Assembly: GCA_023391725.1 (NCBI GenBank)
Contig: JAEWAH010000263.1
Location: 1 to 5,484 of the forward strand
Length of the DNA: 5,484 nt
Direction: 5' to 3'
Origin: Bacillota bacterium
Lineage (GTDB): Bacteria > Bacillota > Clostridia > Christensenellales > Aristaeellaceae
The translations under genes were made by a program, and so were the position numbers. How positions within the stretch are numbered: the stretch's first letter is position 1; the number at the start of each line of letters is the position of its first letter. Positions 1-5,484 of this stretch are shown here, piece by piece. A model generated the notes under the pieces. The model was not told where the DNA came from. It was given only the letters and a program-made list of their open reading frames with translations, and made no database searches.

Positions 1-10
1 CCCAAACCCC

Positions 11-38
11 CGTCCGCCCGGCGTAGCCGGGCGAGACG
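11..38. repeat. GC hairpin at the left edge
   Basis: CGTCCGCCCGGC (11-22) pairs with GCCGGGCG and GACG (26-38) around GTA, with one bulged A at 34. It is a strong hairpin with no T-run on either side. Its closeness to the hairpin at 45-70 suggests a compound repeat rather than a gene-specific signal. Confidence 0.4.
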
Positions 39-44
39 ATTACA

Positions 45-70
45 AACGAGGGGGCTGCGGCCCCCTCGTT
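45..70. repeat. Perfect 11-bp GC hairpin
   Basis: AACGAGGGGGC (45-55) and GCCCCCTCGTT (60-70) pair perfectly around TGCG. In minus-strand RNA the stem is followed by UGUAAUCG, and in plus-strand RNA by GCUCCCC; neither is a good terminator tail. A gene to the left of the window might end here, but that cannot be judged. Confidence 0.5.
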
Positions 71-92
71 GCTCCCCACAGGAAGGAAGCCT

Positions 93-260
93 TCACCTTG
101 AGTTCCGGAACTTCGCGCCGCCTGCGGCGGATGAAGCGAAATGGAGGAAGCTTGCGAAACGAGCGATGCCAGCGTAGCACAGCAGCGCGACGATTGAGCA
201 AGCCGAGTGGCTAGGTGGCGCGCAGCGCCGGATGAGGTGTTGTGCCCGCCTAAGCGTGAC
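93..260. repeat. Probable noncoding repeat-derived sequence left of engB
   Basis: This stretch contains two GC hairpins, CCGCC-tgc-GGCGG (118-130) flanked by TTCGC (112-116) and GCGAA (136-140), and GGCGC-gca-GCGCC (217-229). Each is adjoined by GGATGA, and the second matches the 3858-3884 repeat in inverse orientation. An 80-codon minus-strand frame crosses it (93-335), but its composition is Ala/Arg/Ser-rich, it has no recognisable domain and it runs through the repeats, so I do not call it a gene. Confidence 0.4.
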
Positions 261-272
261 CAGGGAAAAAGT

Positions 273-297
273 TGTAGTAGCGATCATTGATCGCCCG
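273..297. repeat. GCGATCATTGATCGC palindrome, second copy
   Basis: The near-palindrome at 280-294 extends to a 17-base match (280-296) with the reverse complement of 472-488. It is preceded by TTGTAGTA. The hairpin at 3930-3956 has a similar layout, GTAGG then GCGAT, loop, ATCGCCCC. I read the three as one repeat family. Confidence 0.5.
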
Positions 298-345
298 CCT
301 GCTGGCCGAGACTGACGTTTGGCAAACATATTCATCCCTCGCGCC

Positions 346-420
346 TGTCATCCTGAACGCAGTGAAGGATCTTGATGCAAATTAAGTCAAGATTCTTCGG
401 GCTTCGCCCTGCGAATGACA
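346..420. repeat. 75-bp imperfect inverted repeat (TGTCATCCTGA type)
   Basis: A left arm starting TGTCATCCTGAACGCAGTGA (346-375, ending GGATCTTGA) is inverted at 387-420, which ends GCGAATGACA. The arms share TGTCAT at the ends and an ATCTTGA-type core at the centre, with an 11-base spacer. From memory, near-identical TGTCATCCTGAGCGAAGCGAAGGATCT-type elements are scattered in many bacterial genomes. No reading frame or transposase is associated with it. Confidence 0.6.
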
Positions 421-463
421 TCATATGATACTTTTCGATGATTTCATTTAGTATTCTGTACGA

Positions 464-498
464 CGTTGAAGGGGCGATCAATGATCGCCCCTTCAACG
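464..498. repeat. Perfect 17-bp inverted repeat after engB
   Basis: CGTTGAAGGGGCGATCA (464-480) and its exact complement (482-498) flank a single base, so the transcript can form a long hairpin with an effective 3-base loop. It starts 22 bases past the engB stop, where a terminator would be expected. However, no U-tract follows in minus-strand RNA (UCGUACAG). It may slow or end transcription, protect the 3' end, or simply be a dispersed repeat. Its GCGATCATTGATCGCCC core recurs at 280-296. Confidence 0.6.
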
Positions 499-520
499 GA
501 AAATGGATGATATTGTTTTA

Positions 521-1150
521 TTATTCCGGGAAAGTTACGTTCTCCATTGCCGGAACAACTGGTTCCTTTGGCGTCAAAACATCCTCCAGCACCTTGAGCA
601 ATTCCTCCCTGCCGGACTTTTGCTGGCTGGAAAAGGGGATCACTTCCCAGGGCTGGACGGTCAGCGCCCGGCAGATGGGCGCGATGTACTTCATGCGCGC
701 CCCGCGGCTGATTTTGTCGGATTTTGTGGCCACCACCGTAAAGGGGATGTTCCCCTGGCGGAGGTAGCGGTTCATATCCATGTCGTCCGCTGTCGGTTCG
801 TGGCGGATATCCACCAGATGGAGCACATGCCGAAGGGGGGCGGTGGAAGAAAAATATCCTTCCATCATCCGCCCCCAGCGAATGCGTTCTTCCTTATCCA
901 CCTTGGCAAAGCCATACCCCGGCAGATCGATCAGGTGAAAGGAATCATTGATCAAAAACACGTTGATGAGCCTGGTCTTGCCGGGGGTGGCGCTGGTCCT
1001 GGCCAACCCGTTCCTGCGGCACAGGCAATTGATCAGGGAGCTTTTGCCCACATTGCTCCTGCCGGCCACGGCGATTTGCGGCAATCCCTCTCCCGCAAAT
1101 GTGCCGTATGCCGGCAAACTTGTAACAAATTCGGCCCGGCTGATCTCCAT
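521..1150 (-). CDS. engB: Ribosome biogenesis GTP-binding protein EngB (YsxC/YihA family), complete
   Basis: A complete 209-residue TRAFAC-class GTPase of the EngB/YsxC/YihA family. In B. subtilis and E. coli this family is needed for late assembly of the 50S ribosomal subunit and acts in the cytoplasm. All GTPase motifs are visible: G1 P-loop GRSNVGKS at residues 30-37, the G2 region SATPGKTR at 53-60, G3 DLPG at 75-78, G4 TKSD at 142-145 and a G5-like SSQ at 174-176. The family-typical YGFAKV and RWGRM stretches follow G3. The length is slightly above the B. subtilis protein (about 195 aa), the excess being a short C-terminal tail after residue 190. The ATG lies one base after the lonA stop and is preceded by GAGGGG (1156-1161) inside the lonA 3' end, which points to translational coupling. 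No separate promoter is seen. The identification is secure; the role is taken from the family. Confidence 0.97.
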   Translation of the reverse strand: MEISRAEFVTSLPAYGTFAGEGLPQIAVAGRSNVGKSSLINCLCRRNGLARTSATPGKTRLINVFLINDSFHLIDLPGYGFAKVDKEERIRWGRMMEGYFSSTAPLRHVLHLVDIRHEPTADDMDMNRYLRQGNIPFTVVATKSDKISRGARMKYIAPICRALTVQPWEVIPFSSQQKSGREELLKVLEDVLTPKEPVVPAMENVTFPE

Positions 1151-1151
1151 G

Positions 1152-3587
1152 TTAGCCCCTCGCCCGCATATCGGGCCGAGGCGCGGGATTTGCGCCGGCC
1201 GAAAGATCCAGCTCCGCCGGGATCTCCTGTTTTGGGGGTTCCGGGGAGGGCTGATAGGGAGTGGGCTTGCGGGTCAGGGCGGTCTGCAGCACCTCATCCA
1301 AAGCGGTCACCTTCACCACTTTAAAGAGCTTCAATACATGGGCCGGGATCTCTTCCAGGTCCTTTTCGTTTTCCTTGGGGATGATGAGTGTGCGGATTCC
1401 GGCGCGATAGGCGGCCAATGTCTTTTCCTTTAGGCCGCCGATGGGCAGTACCCGGCCCCGCAAGGTGATCTCCCCGGTCATCGCGATATCCTGCCTCACG
1501 GGGATGCCCGTCAGGGCCGATACAAGCGAGGTAGTCATGGTGACGCCCGCGGAGGGGCCATCCTTGGGAACCGCGCCTTCCGGCACATGGATGTGGATAT
1601 CGTATTGTTTGTAAAAATCGGGATTCAGGCCAAGCTGCTGGGTATGGGCACGCACCCAGGAGAGTGCCGCCCGGCCGCTTTCCTTCATTACATCGCCCAA
1701 TTGTCCGGTGAGCTGCATGCCCCCCGGCCCATCCATGATGGTGCACTCCACCGCCAACAGTTCGCCGCCCACGGGGGTATAGGCCAAGCCATTGACAACG
1801 CCTACACGGGGCTCCTTCTCCGGCAGGTCCCGCAAATACCGCTGTGCGCCCAGGTACTCCTTCACCAAAGAAGGTGTCATATGCACTTCTTGTGATCCAG
1901 TATCCAGCATCTGTACGGCGGCTTTGCGCACCACACGGGCCAAAACCCGCTCGAGCCTGCGCACTCCGGCTTCCCTTGTATAGCCTTCGATCACCAGGCG
2001 CATGGGCGCATCGCCCATCCTGACGGCTTTGGGCTCCAGGCCGTGTTCCTTGATTTGCTTGGGCAAAAGATGCCGCTTGGCGATTTGAAGCTTTTCTTCC
2101 TCCGTATAGCTGGGCACCTCAATCACTTCCATGCGGTCCAGCAGCGGGGCAGGGATTGTATCGGTGGTATTGGCGGTGGTGATGAACATCACCTTGCTCA
2201 AATCAAACGGAAGCTCCAGGTAATGATCCCGGAAGGCGTTGTTCTGCTCGGCGTCCAGCACCTCCAGCATGGCGGAGGCGGGGTCGCCGCGAAAATCGGA
2301 AGACATCTTGTCGATTTCGTCAAACAGGAACACGGGGTTTAACGTCCCGGCCTGTTTGATGCTGGAGATGATACGGCCCGGAATCGCCCCGATGTAGGTG
2401 CGCCGGTGGCCGCGGATCTCGGCTTCATCCCCCACGCCGCCCAATGACATCTGCACAAACTTGCGGCCCACTGCTCTGGCGATAGAACGGACGATGGACG
2501 TTTTGCCAACACCCGGAGGGCCTACAAAGCACAGGATGGGGCCGCGCATGTCGTTTTTCATGCGCCGGACTGCCAGGTATTCGATGACACGTTCCTTCAC
2601 CTTTTCCAGGCCGTAGTGATCTTCGGCAAGGATCCGGCGGGCGCGTTTCAAATCAAGGTTGTCGGGGGTCGTTTTGCCCCAGGGAAGATCAAGGATCCAT
2701 TCCACATATGTACGGCTTACACCGATCTCCGGCGTGCCGGGGGCCATGCGGCTTAGGCGCTCCAGTTCCCGGTTAACCTTGTCACGGGCTTCCTGATTGA
2801 GGTCCGTGCGGGCGGCGCGATCTTTGAGGTCCTCCACGTCGGTGGCTTCCCTGTCCCCCAGCTCCGTTTGGATGGCCTTGATTTGCTCACGCAAATAATA
2901 GTCCTTTTGATTTTTCTCAATCTGCTTCTTGATGCGGGCCTGTACCTGCTTTTCCACGGCGGCAAGCTCCGTTTCCCGGGCCAGAATACCGCAAAGGGTC
3001 TCCAGTCGCCGGGCCACGTGGATCTCTTCCAGGATCTGCTGGCGGTCTTCCAGGTGCGTCAAGACATTGGCAGCAATGATATCCGCCAGTTGGTCCGGCT
3101 TGTCCACTTCATTCACCGAGCGCAGCGTCTCGGGTGAAATGCGCATGCTGGCCTTGGCATACTCTTCGAAAAATTCGTGCGTTGTACGAACCAATGCCTG
3201 CAGCTCTAGGCTTTCTTCCTTGTCCGGCTCGGCAACGGGACGCACGTCGGCGGCCATGTAGGGGTCTTCCTCCACCACGGCTTCCAGCACGGCCCTTTGC
3301 AGGCCTTCCACCAAAACACGGATGCTGTCGCCGGGCAGATTCAATACCTGCTTCACATGGGCGATGGTGCCTACCCGGCACAGGTCAGTTAAGGCTGGCT
3401 CGTCGATATCGGCGTCCATCTGGGCCACCAGAAAAATCTGCTGATCTTCCAGCATGGCCTGCTCCAGCGCGGCCACGCTGCGGGCGCGGCCCACGTCAAA
3501 GTGGAGCACCATATGGGGAAAAACCATCAATCCGCGCAGCGGCAGCACCGGCAGACGGATGAGGGCTGGCTTTTTTGTTCTTGGCAT
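1152..3587 (-). CDS. lonA: ATP-dependent Lon protease LonA, complete
   Basis: A complete 811-residue LonA (La) protease, a cytoplasmic homohexamer that unfolds and degrades misfolded and short-lived regulatory proteins using ATP. The N-terminal LonN substrate-binding domain starts near residue 11 (RLPVLPLRGL). A helical coiled-coil segment spans about 180-280 (EKQVQARIKKQIEKNQKDYY). The AAA+ module has Walker A GPPGVGKT (356-363), Walker B VFLFDEID (419-426), sensor-1 N473, arginine finger R485 and sensor-2 R543/R544. The S16 peptidase domain carries the dyad Ser679 (DGPSAG) and Lys722 (GGLKEK), coincidentally the same numbers as in E. coli Lon. The C-terminus continues about 38 residues past the usual family end as a proline-rich tail (PTPYQPSPEPPK). 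The ATG is supported by AGGAGGA six bases upstream. engB follows after one base. No CIRCE or CtsR box was recognised upstream, so heat control is not shown by sequence. Confidence 0.98.
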   Translation of the reverse strand: MPRTKKPALIRLPVLPLRGLMVFPHMVLHFDVGRARSVAALEQAMLEDQQIFLVAQMDADIDEPALTDLCRVGTIAHVKQVLNLPGDSIRVLVEGLQRAVLEAVVEEDPYMAADVRPVAEPDKEESLELQALVRTTHEFFEEYAKASMRISPETLRSVNEVDKPDQLADIIAANVLTHLEDRQQILEEIHVARRLETLCGILARETELAAVEKQVQARIKKQIEKNQKDYYLREQIKAIQTELGDREATDVEDLKDRAARTDLNQEARDKVNRELERLSRMAPGTPEIGVSRTYVEWILDLPWGKTTPDNLDLKRARRILAEDHYGLEKVKERVIEYLAVRRMKNDMRGPILCFVGPPGVGKTSIVRSIARAVGRKFVQMSLGGVGDEAEIRGHRRTYIGAIPGRIISSIKQAGTLNPVFLFDEIDKMSSDFRGDPASAMLEVLDAEQNNAFRDHYLELPFDLSKVMFITTANTTDTIPAPLLDRMEVIEVPSYTEEEKLQIAKRHLLPKQIKEHGLEPKAVRMGDAPMRLVIEGYTREAGVRRLERVLARVVRKAAVQMLDTGSQEVHMTPSLVKEYLGAQRYLRDLPEKEPRVGVVNGLAYTPVGGELLAVECTIMDGPGGMQLTGQLGDVMKESGRAALSWVRAHTQQLGLNPDFYKQYDIHIHVPEGAVPKDGPSAGVTMTTSLVSALTGIPVRQDIAMTGEITLRGRVLPIGGLKEKTLAAYRAGIRTLIIPKENEKDLEEIPAHVLKLFKVVKVTALDEVLQTALTRKPTPYQPSPEPPKQEIPAELDLSAGANPAPRPDMRARG

Positions 3588-3593
3588 CTTACT

Positions 3594-3600
3594 TCCTCCT
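3594..3600 (-). promoter_or_regulatory. Ribosome binding site of lonA
   Basis: Minus-strand AGGAGGA lies six bases before the ATG at 3585-3587. It is a strong Shine-Dalgarno sequence at a good distance and fixes the lonA start. Confidence 0.9.
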
Positions 3601-3614
3601 AACGCTATGGGAAA

Positions 3615-3631
3615 AGCCCGCTTGACAGGCT
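3615..3631 (-). other. Small hairpin in the lonA leader
   Basis: In the minus-strand RNA, AGCCUG (3631-3626) pairs with CGGGCU (3620-3615) around a five-base loop, and a short U-run followed by CCC comes next. One pair is G-U on this strand but would be A-C on the other, so the fold favours lonA-sense RNA. It could be a weak attenuator, an RNA-stability element or chance. The stem is only 6 bp. Confidence 0.3.
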
Positions 3632-3645
3632 AAAATCTCATGCTA

Positions 3646-3674
3646 TATATATACCACAGATAGACGTAATTTAA
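3646..3674 (-). promoter_or_regulatory. Putative sigma-A-type promoter for lonA-engB
   Basis: On the minus strand TTAAAT (3674-3669) is followed, 17 bases on, by TATATA (3651-3646). The run TATATATATA allows alternative -10 registers, and TGG precedes the first one (3653-3648), giving an extended -10. The -35 is a weak match. Transcription would start near 3640 and give a leader of about 50 bases before the lonA ATG. Placement is by sequence match only. Confidence 0.5.
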
Positions 3675-3714
3675 TCCGCCGGAGGAGGCATTCCCTCCCC
3701 CGGACGGCGGTTAA
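3671..3714 (-). terminator. Strong hairpin between lonB and lonA, possible lonB terminator
   Basis: The two arms are TTAA-CCGCC-GGAGGAGG (3671-3688, with a bulged T) and CCTCCCCC-ggac-GGCGG-TTAA (3694-3714), around a five-base loop. The inner 8-bp stem is fully paired only in minus-strand RNA, where one pair is G-U; the plus strand would have an A-C mismatch. That asymmetry fits an RNA made in the lonB/lonA direction. No good U-tract follows, so intrinsic termination is uncertain. The left edge overlaps the proposed lonA -35. Confidence 0.4.
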
Positions 3715-3842
3715 TTATAGCAATTCGCCGGAAGAAATGCAACTATACCCTTCCCCTTTACACACCATTTTAACCCATATGAATTGAACCTATGGAATTT
3801 CCCCCAGGGGGGGCCGGGAACCCGAAGCGGTTGATGCGGTAC

Positions 3843-3956
3843 TCGGGGCCTTCCGGCCTCATCCGCCGCCTGCGGGCGGCACCTTTCCCTTAAGGGGAAG
3901 CCAAGGGAAGAGGAGGCCAAGCACCGACCGTAGGGGGCGATGCCCTCATCGCCCCG
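3843..3956. repeat. Block of GC-rich hairpin repeats in the lonB-lonA gap
   Basis: Three tight inverted repeats lie in a row: GCCGCC-tgcg-GGCGGC (3865-3880), CTTTCCC-ttaa-GGGGAAG (3883-3900) and GGGGCGATG-ccct-CATCGCCCC (3934-3955). The motif CTCATCCG, hairpin, CACCT (3858-3884) recurs in opposite orientation at 213-236. From memory the composition resembles short noncoding repeats scattered through gut Clostridia genomes; no search was possible. No gene is credible here: reading frames crossing the block have no recognisable domain. Confidence 0.6.
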
Positions 3957-3987
3957 ACTAGGATGGTGCGAGGACAAGTGTTCAAGA

Positions 3988-4014
3988 GAAACCTTCTTCT
4001 TAAAAGGAGGTTTC
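3988..4014 (-). repeat. Hairpin spanning the lonB stop codon
   Basis: Arms GAAACCTTCTT (3988-3998) and AAGGAGGTTTC (4004-4014) pair at 10 of 11 positions, with the remaining position A-C on the minus strand and U-G on the plus strand. The lonB TAA (4002-4000) sits in the loop and the last codons of lonB form the upstream arm. In minus-strand RNA the stem is followed by UCUCUUG, a poor U-tract, so it could be a weak terminator. It may also be the end of the repeat block that begins at about 3843. Confidence 0.45.
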
Positions 4015-5484
4015 GCCGCCCATCTTCCTCGTCGGTCCCAACTCTGTGCGGCTTGAAGCCGCGGCCTTTTCGACAAGAGGGAGCGGCCATTCCCTGGCAG
4101 GCTGCTGGGCAGCCGCCTGATCGCCGGGCAGCAGCATCATCTCCAGGGCCTCTTCCAGCGTATCCACAGGGGTGATCTCCATGTCCATTTCGTCAAAGCG
4201 TTCCAGCCGGTTTTCCCGTGGCACCAGGACCTTCGTCAGCCCGGACCTGCGAGCGGCCTCCACCTTTTGAGGCACGCCGCCCACGGGCATGACCCGGCCC
4301 CGGACGGAAACTTCCCCCGTCACGGCCATATCGCCGTCCACCGGGCGGCCGGTAATGGCGCTGGCCGTAACCACCGCCATGGCAACGCCCGCGGAAGGCC
4401 CGTCCACCGGTGCGCCTCCGGGGAAGTTGATATGAATATCCAGGCCATCCACAGGATAGCCCATCCCGCGCAGCAGCGTCATTACATTTTCGGCGGAGCC
4501 CCGGGCGGTGGACTTGCGGCGCATCCGGTGGCCGTCCTGGCCCAGTTCCTCTTCTTCCACGATCCCTGTGACCGTGACTTTGCCCGTGCCCGGCTGGGCC
4601 GCGGCCTCGATTTCCATCAAAGCGCCCTGGTGGCTGTCGAACACCGCCAGGCCATGGACGCAGCCCACACGGTTTTCCTTGCAAGCCAGCGGATCAGGCC
4701 GCGCGGCATAATGGCCGGAATGGATCACCCATTCCACATCCTGCCGTATGATCTCAAGCCTTTCCTCCAATTGCGCCAGACCCGCGCACATTTGAACAAT
4801 GTTCACGGCGTCACGGCCGCAGGCGGCGTAACGGCCGATCATGGCGGCATCTCTTTTATCCATGGTATAGCCGGCCCGCCGGGCCGCATTTGCCGCGATA
4901 TCTGCGATTTCTTCTGGCTCCAGGGCACGGAAGTAGATCTCCATGCAGCGGGAGCGAAGCGCCGGGGAAATATCCGCGGGGCTTCTTGTGGTAGCGCCTA
5001 CCAGGCGGAAATCCGCGGGCATGCCGCGCTTGAATATTTCATGGATATGCCGGGGGATGCTGCTGTCGTCGGGATTATAATAGGCCGACTCGAACATTAC
5101 CTTGCGGTCTTCCAATACTTTTAGAAGCTTGTTCATCTGGATGGGATGCAGTTCGCCGATCTCATCCAGGAACAGTACGCCGCCATGGGCTTTGGAAACA
5201 GCTCCGGGCTTGGGCTGGGGTATGCCCTGCACGCCCAGCGGCCCCGCGCCTTGATAGATGGGATCGTGGACGGAGCCAATGAGGGGATCGGCGATGGCCC
5301 GCTCGTCAAAGCGAACACAGGTGGCGTCCATCTCAATAAAGGGCGCATTGGCAGCAAAGGGTGTTCCCCGGGTGCGCTTGGCGGCCTCCAGCACAAGCCT
5401 TGCCGCGCAGGTCTTGCCGATGCCCGGAGGTCCATAGATGATCACATGCTGGGGATTCCCGCCGCACAGAAGGGCTTTTAAGGA
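4000..5484 (-). CDS. lonB: LonB-type ATP-dependent protease, 5' end beyond window
   Basis: The reading frame is open to the window edge and gives 494 residues. A GTG at 5443-5445 is internal and not the start, because the frame continues upstream through LLCGGNPQHV, as expected just before the Walker A of LonB. By comparison with B. subtilis LonB (about 552 aa), roughly 80-100 N-terminal residues lie outside the window. Numbering from that GTG: Walker A GPPGIGKT 5-12, Walker B LFLDEI 91-96, sensor-1 region RLVGATTR 147-154, arginine-finger segment LRSR 163-166, and S16 dyad Ser351 (DGPSAG) and Lys394 (VPQKVEAA). LonB lacks the LonA-type N domain and in B. subtilis is a forespore (sigma-F) protease; a sporulation role here is inference. 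The last 40 or so residues form a low-complexity Ala/Gln/Pro tail ending GGETSF, whose final codons lie in a hairpin that may belong to a dispersed repeat. A LonA paralogue is ruled out by the short ATPase-proximal region and the neighbouring true lonA. Confidence 0.95.
   Translation of the reverse strand, partial: SLKALLCGGNPQHVIIYGPPGIGKTCAARLVLEAAKRTRGTPFAANAPFIEMDATCVRFDERAIADPLIGSVHDPIYQGAGPLGVQGIPQPKPGAVSKAHGGVLFLDEIGELHPIQMNKLLKVLEDRKVMFESAYYNPDDSSIPRHIHEIFKRGMPADFRLVGATTRSPADISPALRSRCMEIYFRALEPEEIADIAANAARRAGYTMDKRDAAMIGRYAACGRDAVNIVQMCAGLAQLEERLEIIRQDVEWVIHSGHYAARPDPLACKENRVGCVHGLAVFDSHQGALMEIEAAAQPGTGKVTVTGIVEEEELGQDGHRMRRKSTARGSAENVMTLLRGMGYPVDGLDIHINFPGGAPVDGPSAGVAMAVVTASAITGRPVDGDMAVTGEVSVRGRVMPVGGVPQKVEAARRSGLTKVLVPRENRLERFDEMDMEITPVDTLEEALEMMLLPGDQAAAQQPAREWPLPLVEKAAASSRTELGPTRKMGGETSF

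Noticed and set aside
93..335. 80-codon minus-strand frame in the left intergenic region
   Set aside because: No domain, biased composition, and it spans hairpin repeats including one related to 3858-3884; no convincing Shine-Dalgarno was noted.
503..1324. 273-codon plus-strand frame antisense to engB and lonA
   Set aside because: It is a shadow frame of two well-conserved genes; its translation is low-complexity and matches no family I know.
3588..3720. CIRCE or CtsR heat-shock operator upstream of lonA
   Set aside because: Neither the TTAGCACTC-N9-GAGTGCTAA palindrome nor a tandem GGTCAAA box is present.
3711..4076. 121-codon minus-strand frame across the lonB-lonA gap
   Set aside because: It overlaps the lonB 3' end in another frame and reads through the repeat block, and it shows no recognisable domain.
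4267..5124. 285-codon plus-strand frame antisense to lonB
   Set aside because: Its length is explained by high GC opposite a real coding frame; His/Gly/Ala-rich translation with no domain.
5443..5445. GTG as the start of LonB
   Set aside because: The frame stays open upstream and encodes the residues expected just before Walker A; starting here would leave only four residues ahead of the P-loop, so the true start lies outside the window.
1..5484. CRISPR array, tRNA, rRNA or a novel defence system
   Set aside because: There are no regularly spaced direct repeats, cloverleaf sequences or effector-like genes; the three genes are conserved housekeeping genes.

Overview
This window holds three adjacent genes, all read on the minus strand, in the order lonB (5' end cut off by the window edge), lonA, engB. 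The same order, lonB-lonA-ysxC(engB), is known from Bacillus subtilis and many other Firmicutes. The sequence is GC-rich, and the gaps carry short GC-rich hairpin repeats of a kind I associate with gut Clostridia. The likely source is therefore a moderately high-GC, possibly spore-forming clostridium. The repeat resemblance is recalled rather than searched, so the taxonomic call is an inference.

Layout from left to right. Positions 1-520 contain no convincing gene. They hold GC hairpins (11-38, 45-70), a stretch with repeat-like character (about 93-300), a long imperfect inverted repeat (346-420) and a perfect 17-bp inverted repeat (464-498) 22 bases past the engB stop. EngB (521-1150) is a complete ribosome-assembly GTPase. 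LonA (1152-3587) is a complete ATP-dependent protease with all catalytic motifs and a proline-rich C-terminal tail. One base separates the lonA stop from the engB start, so the two genes are very probably co-transcribed and translationally coupled. The 412-bp gap (3588-3999) holds the lonA ribosome binding site, a plausible promoter, a small leader hairpin, a larger hairpin just upstream of the promoter, and a block of repeat hairpins (about 3843-3956). LonB (4000 to the right edge) follows, and its stop codon lies in the loop of a further hairpin.

LonA and LonB are both AAA+ serine proteases with Ser-Lys dyads that degrade misfolded or regulatory proteins. EngB acts in large-subunit ribosome assembly. 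The lonA-engB linkage joins protein quality control with ribosome biogenesis, and lonB probably has its own transcript.

I found no previously undescribed system. The genes are conserved core genes. The less ordinary material is in the two intergenic regions, where at least two short hairpin families recur within this small window in opposite orientations.
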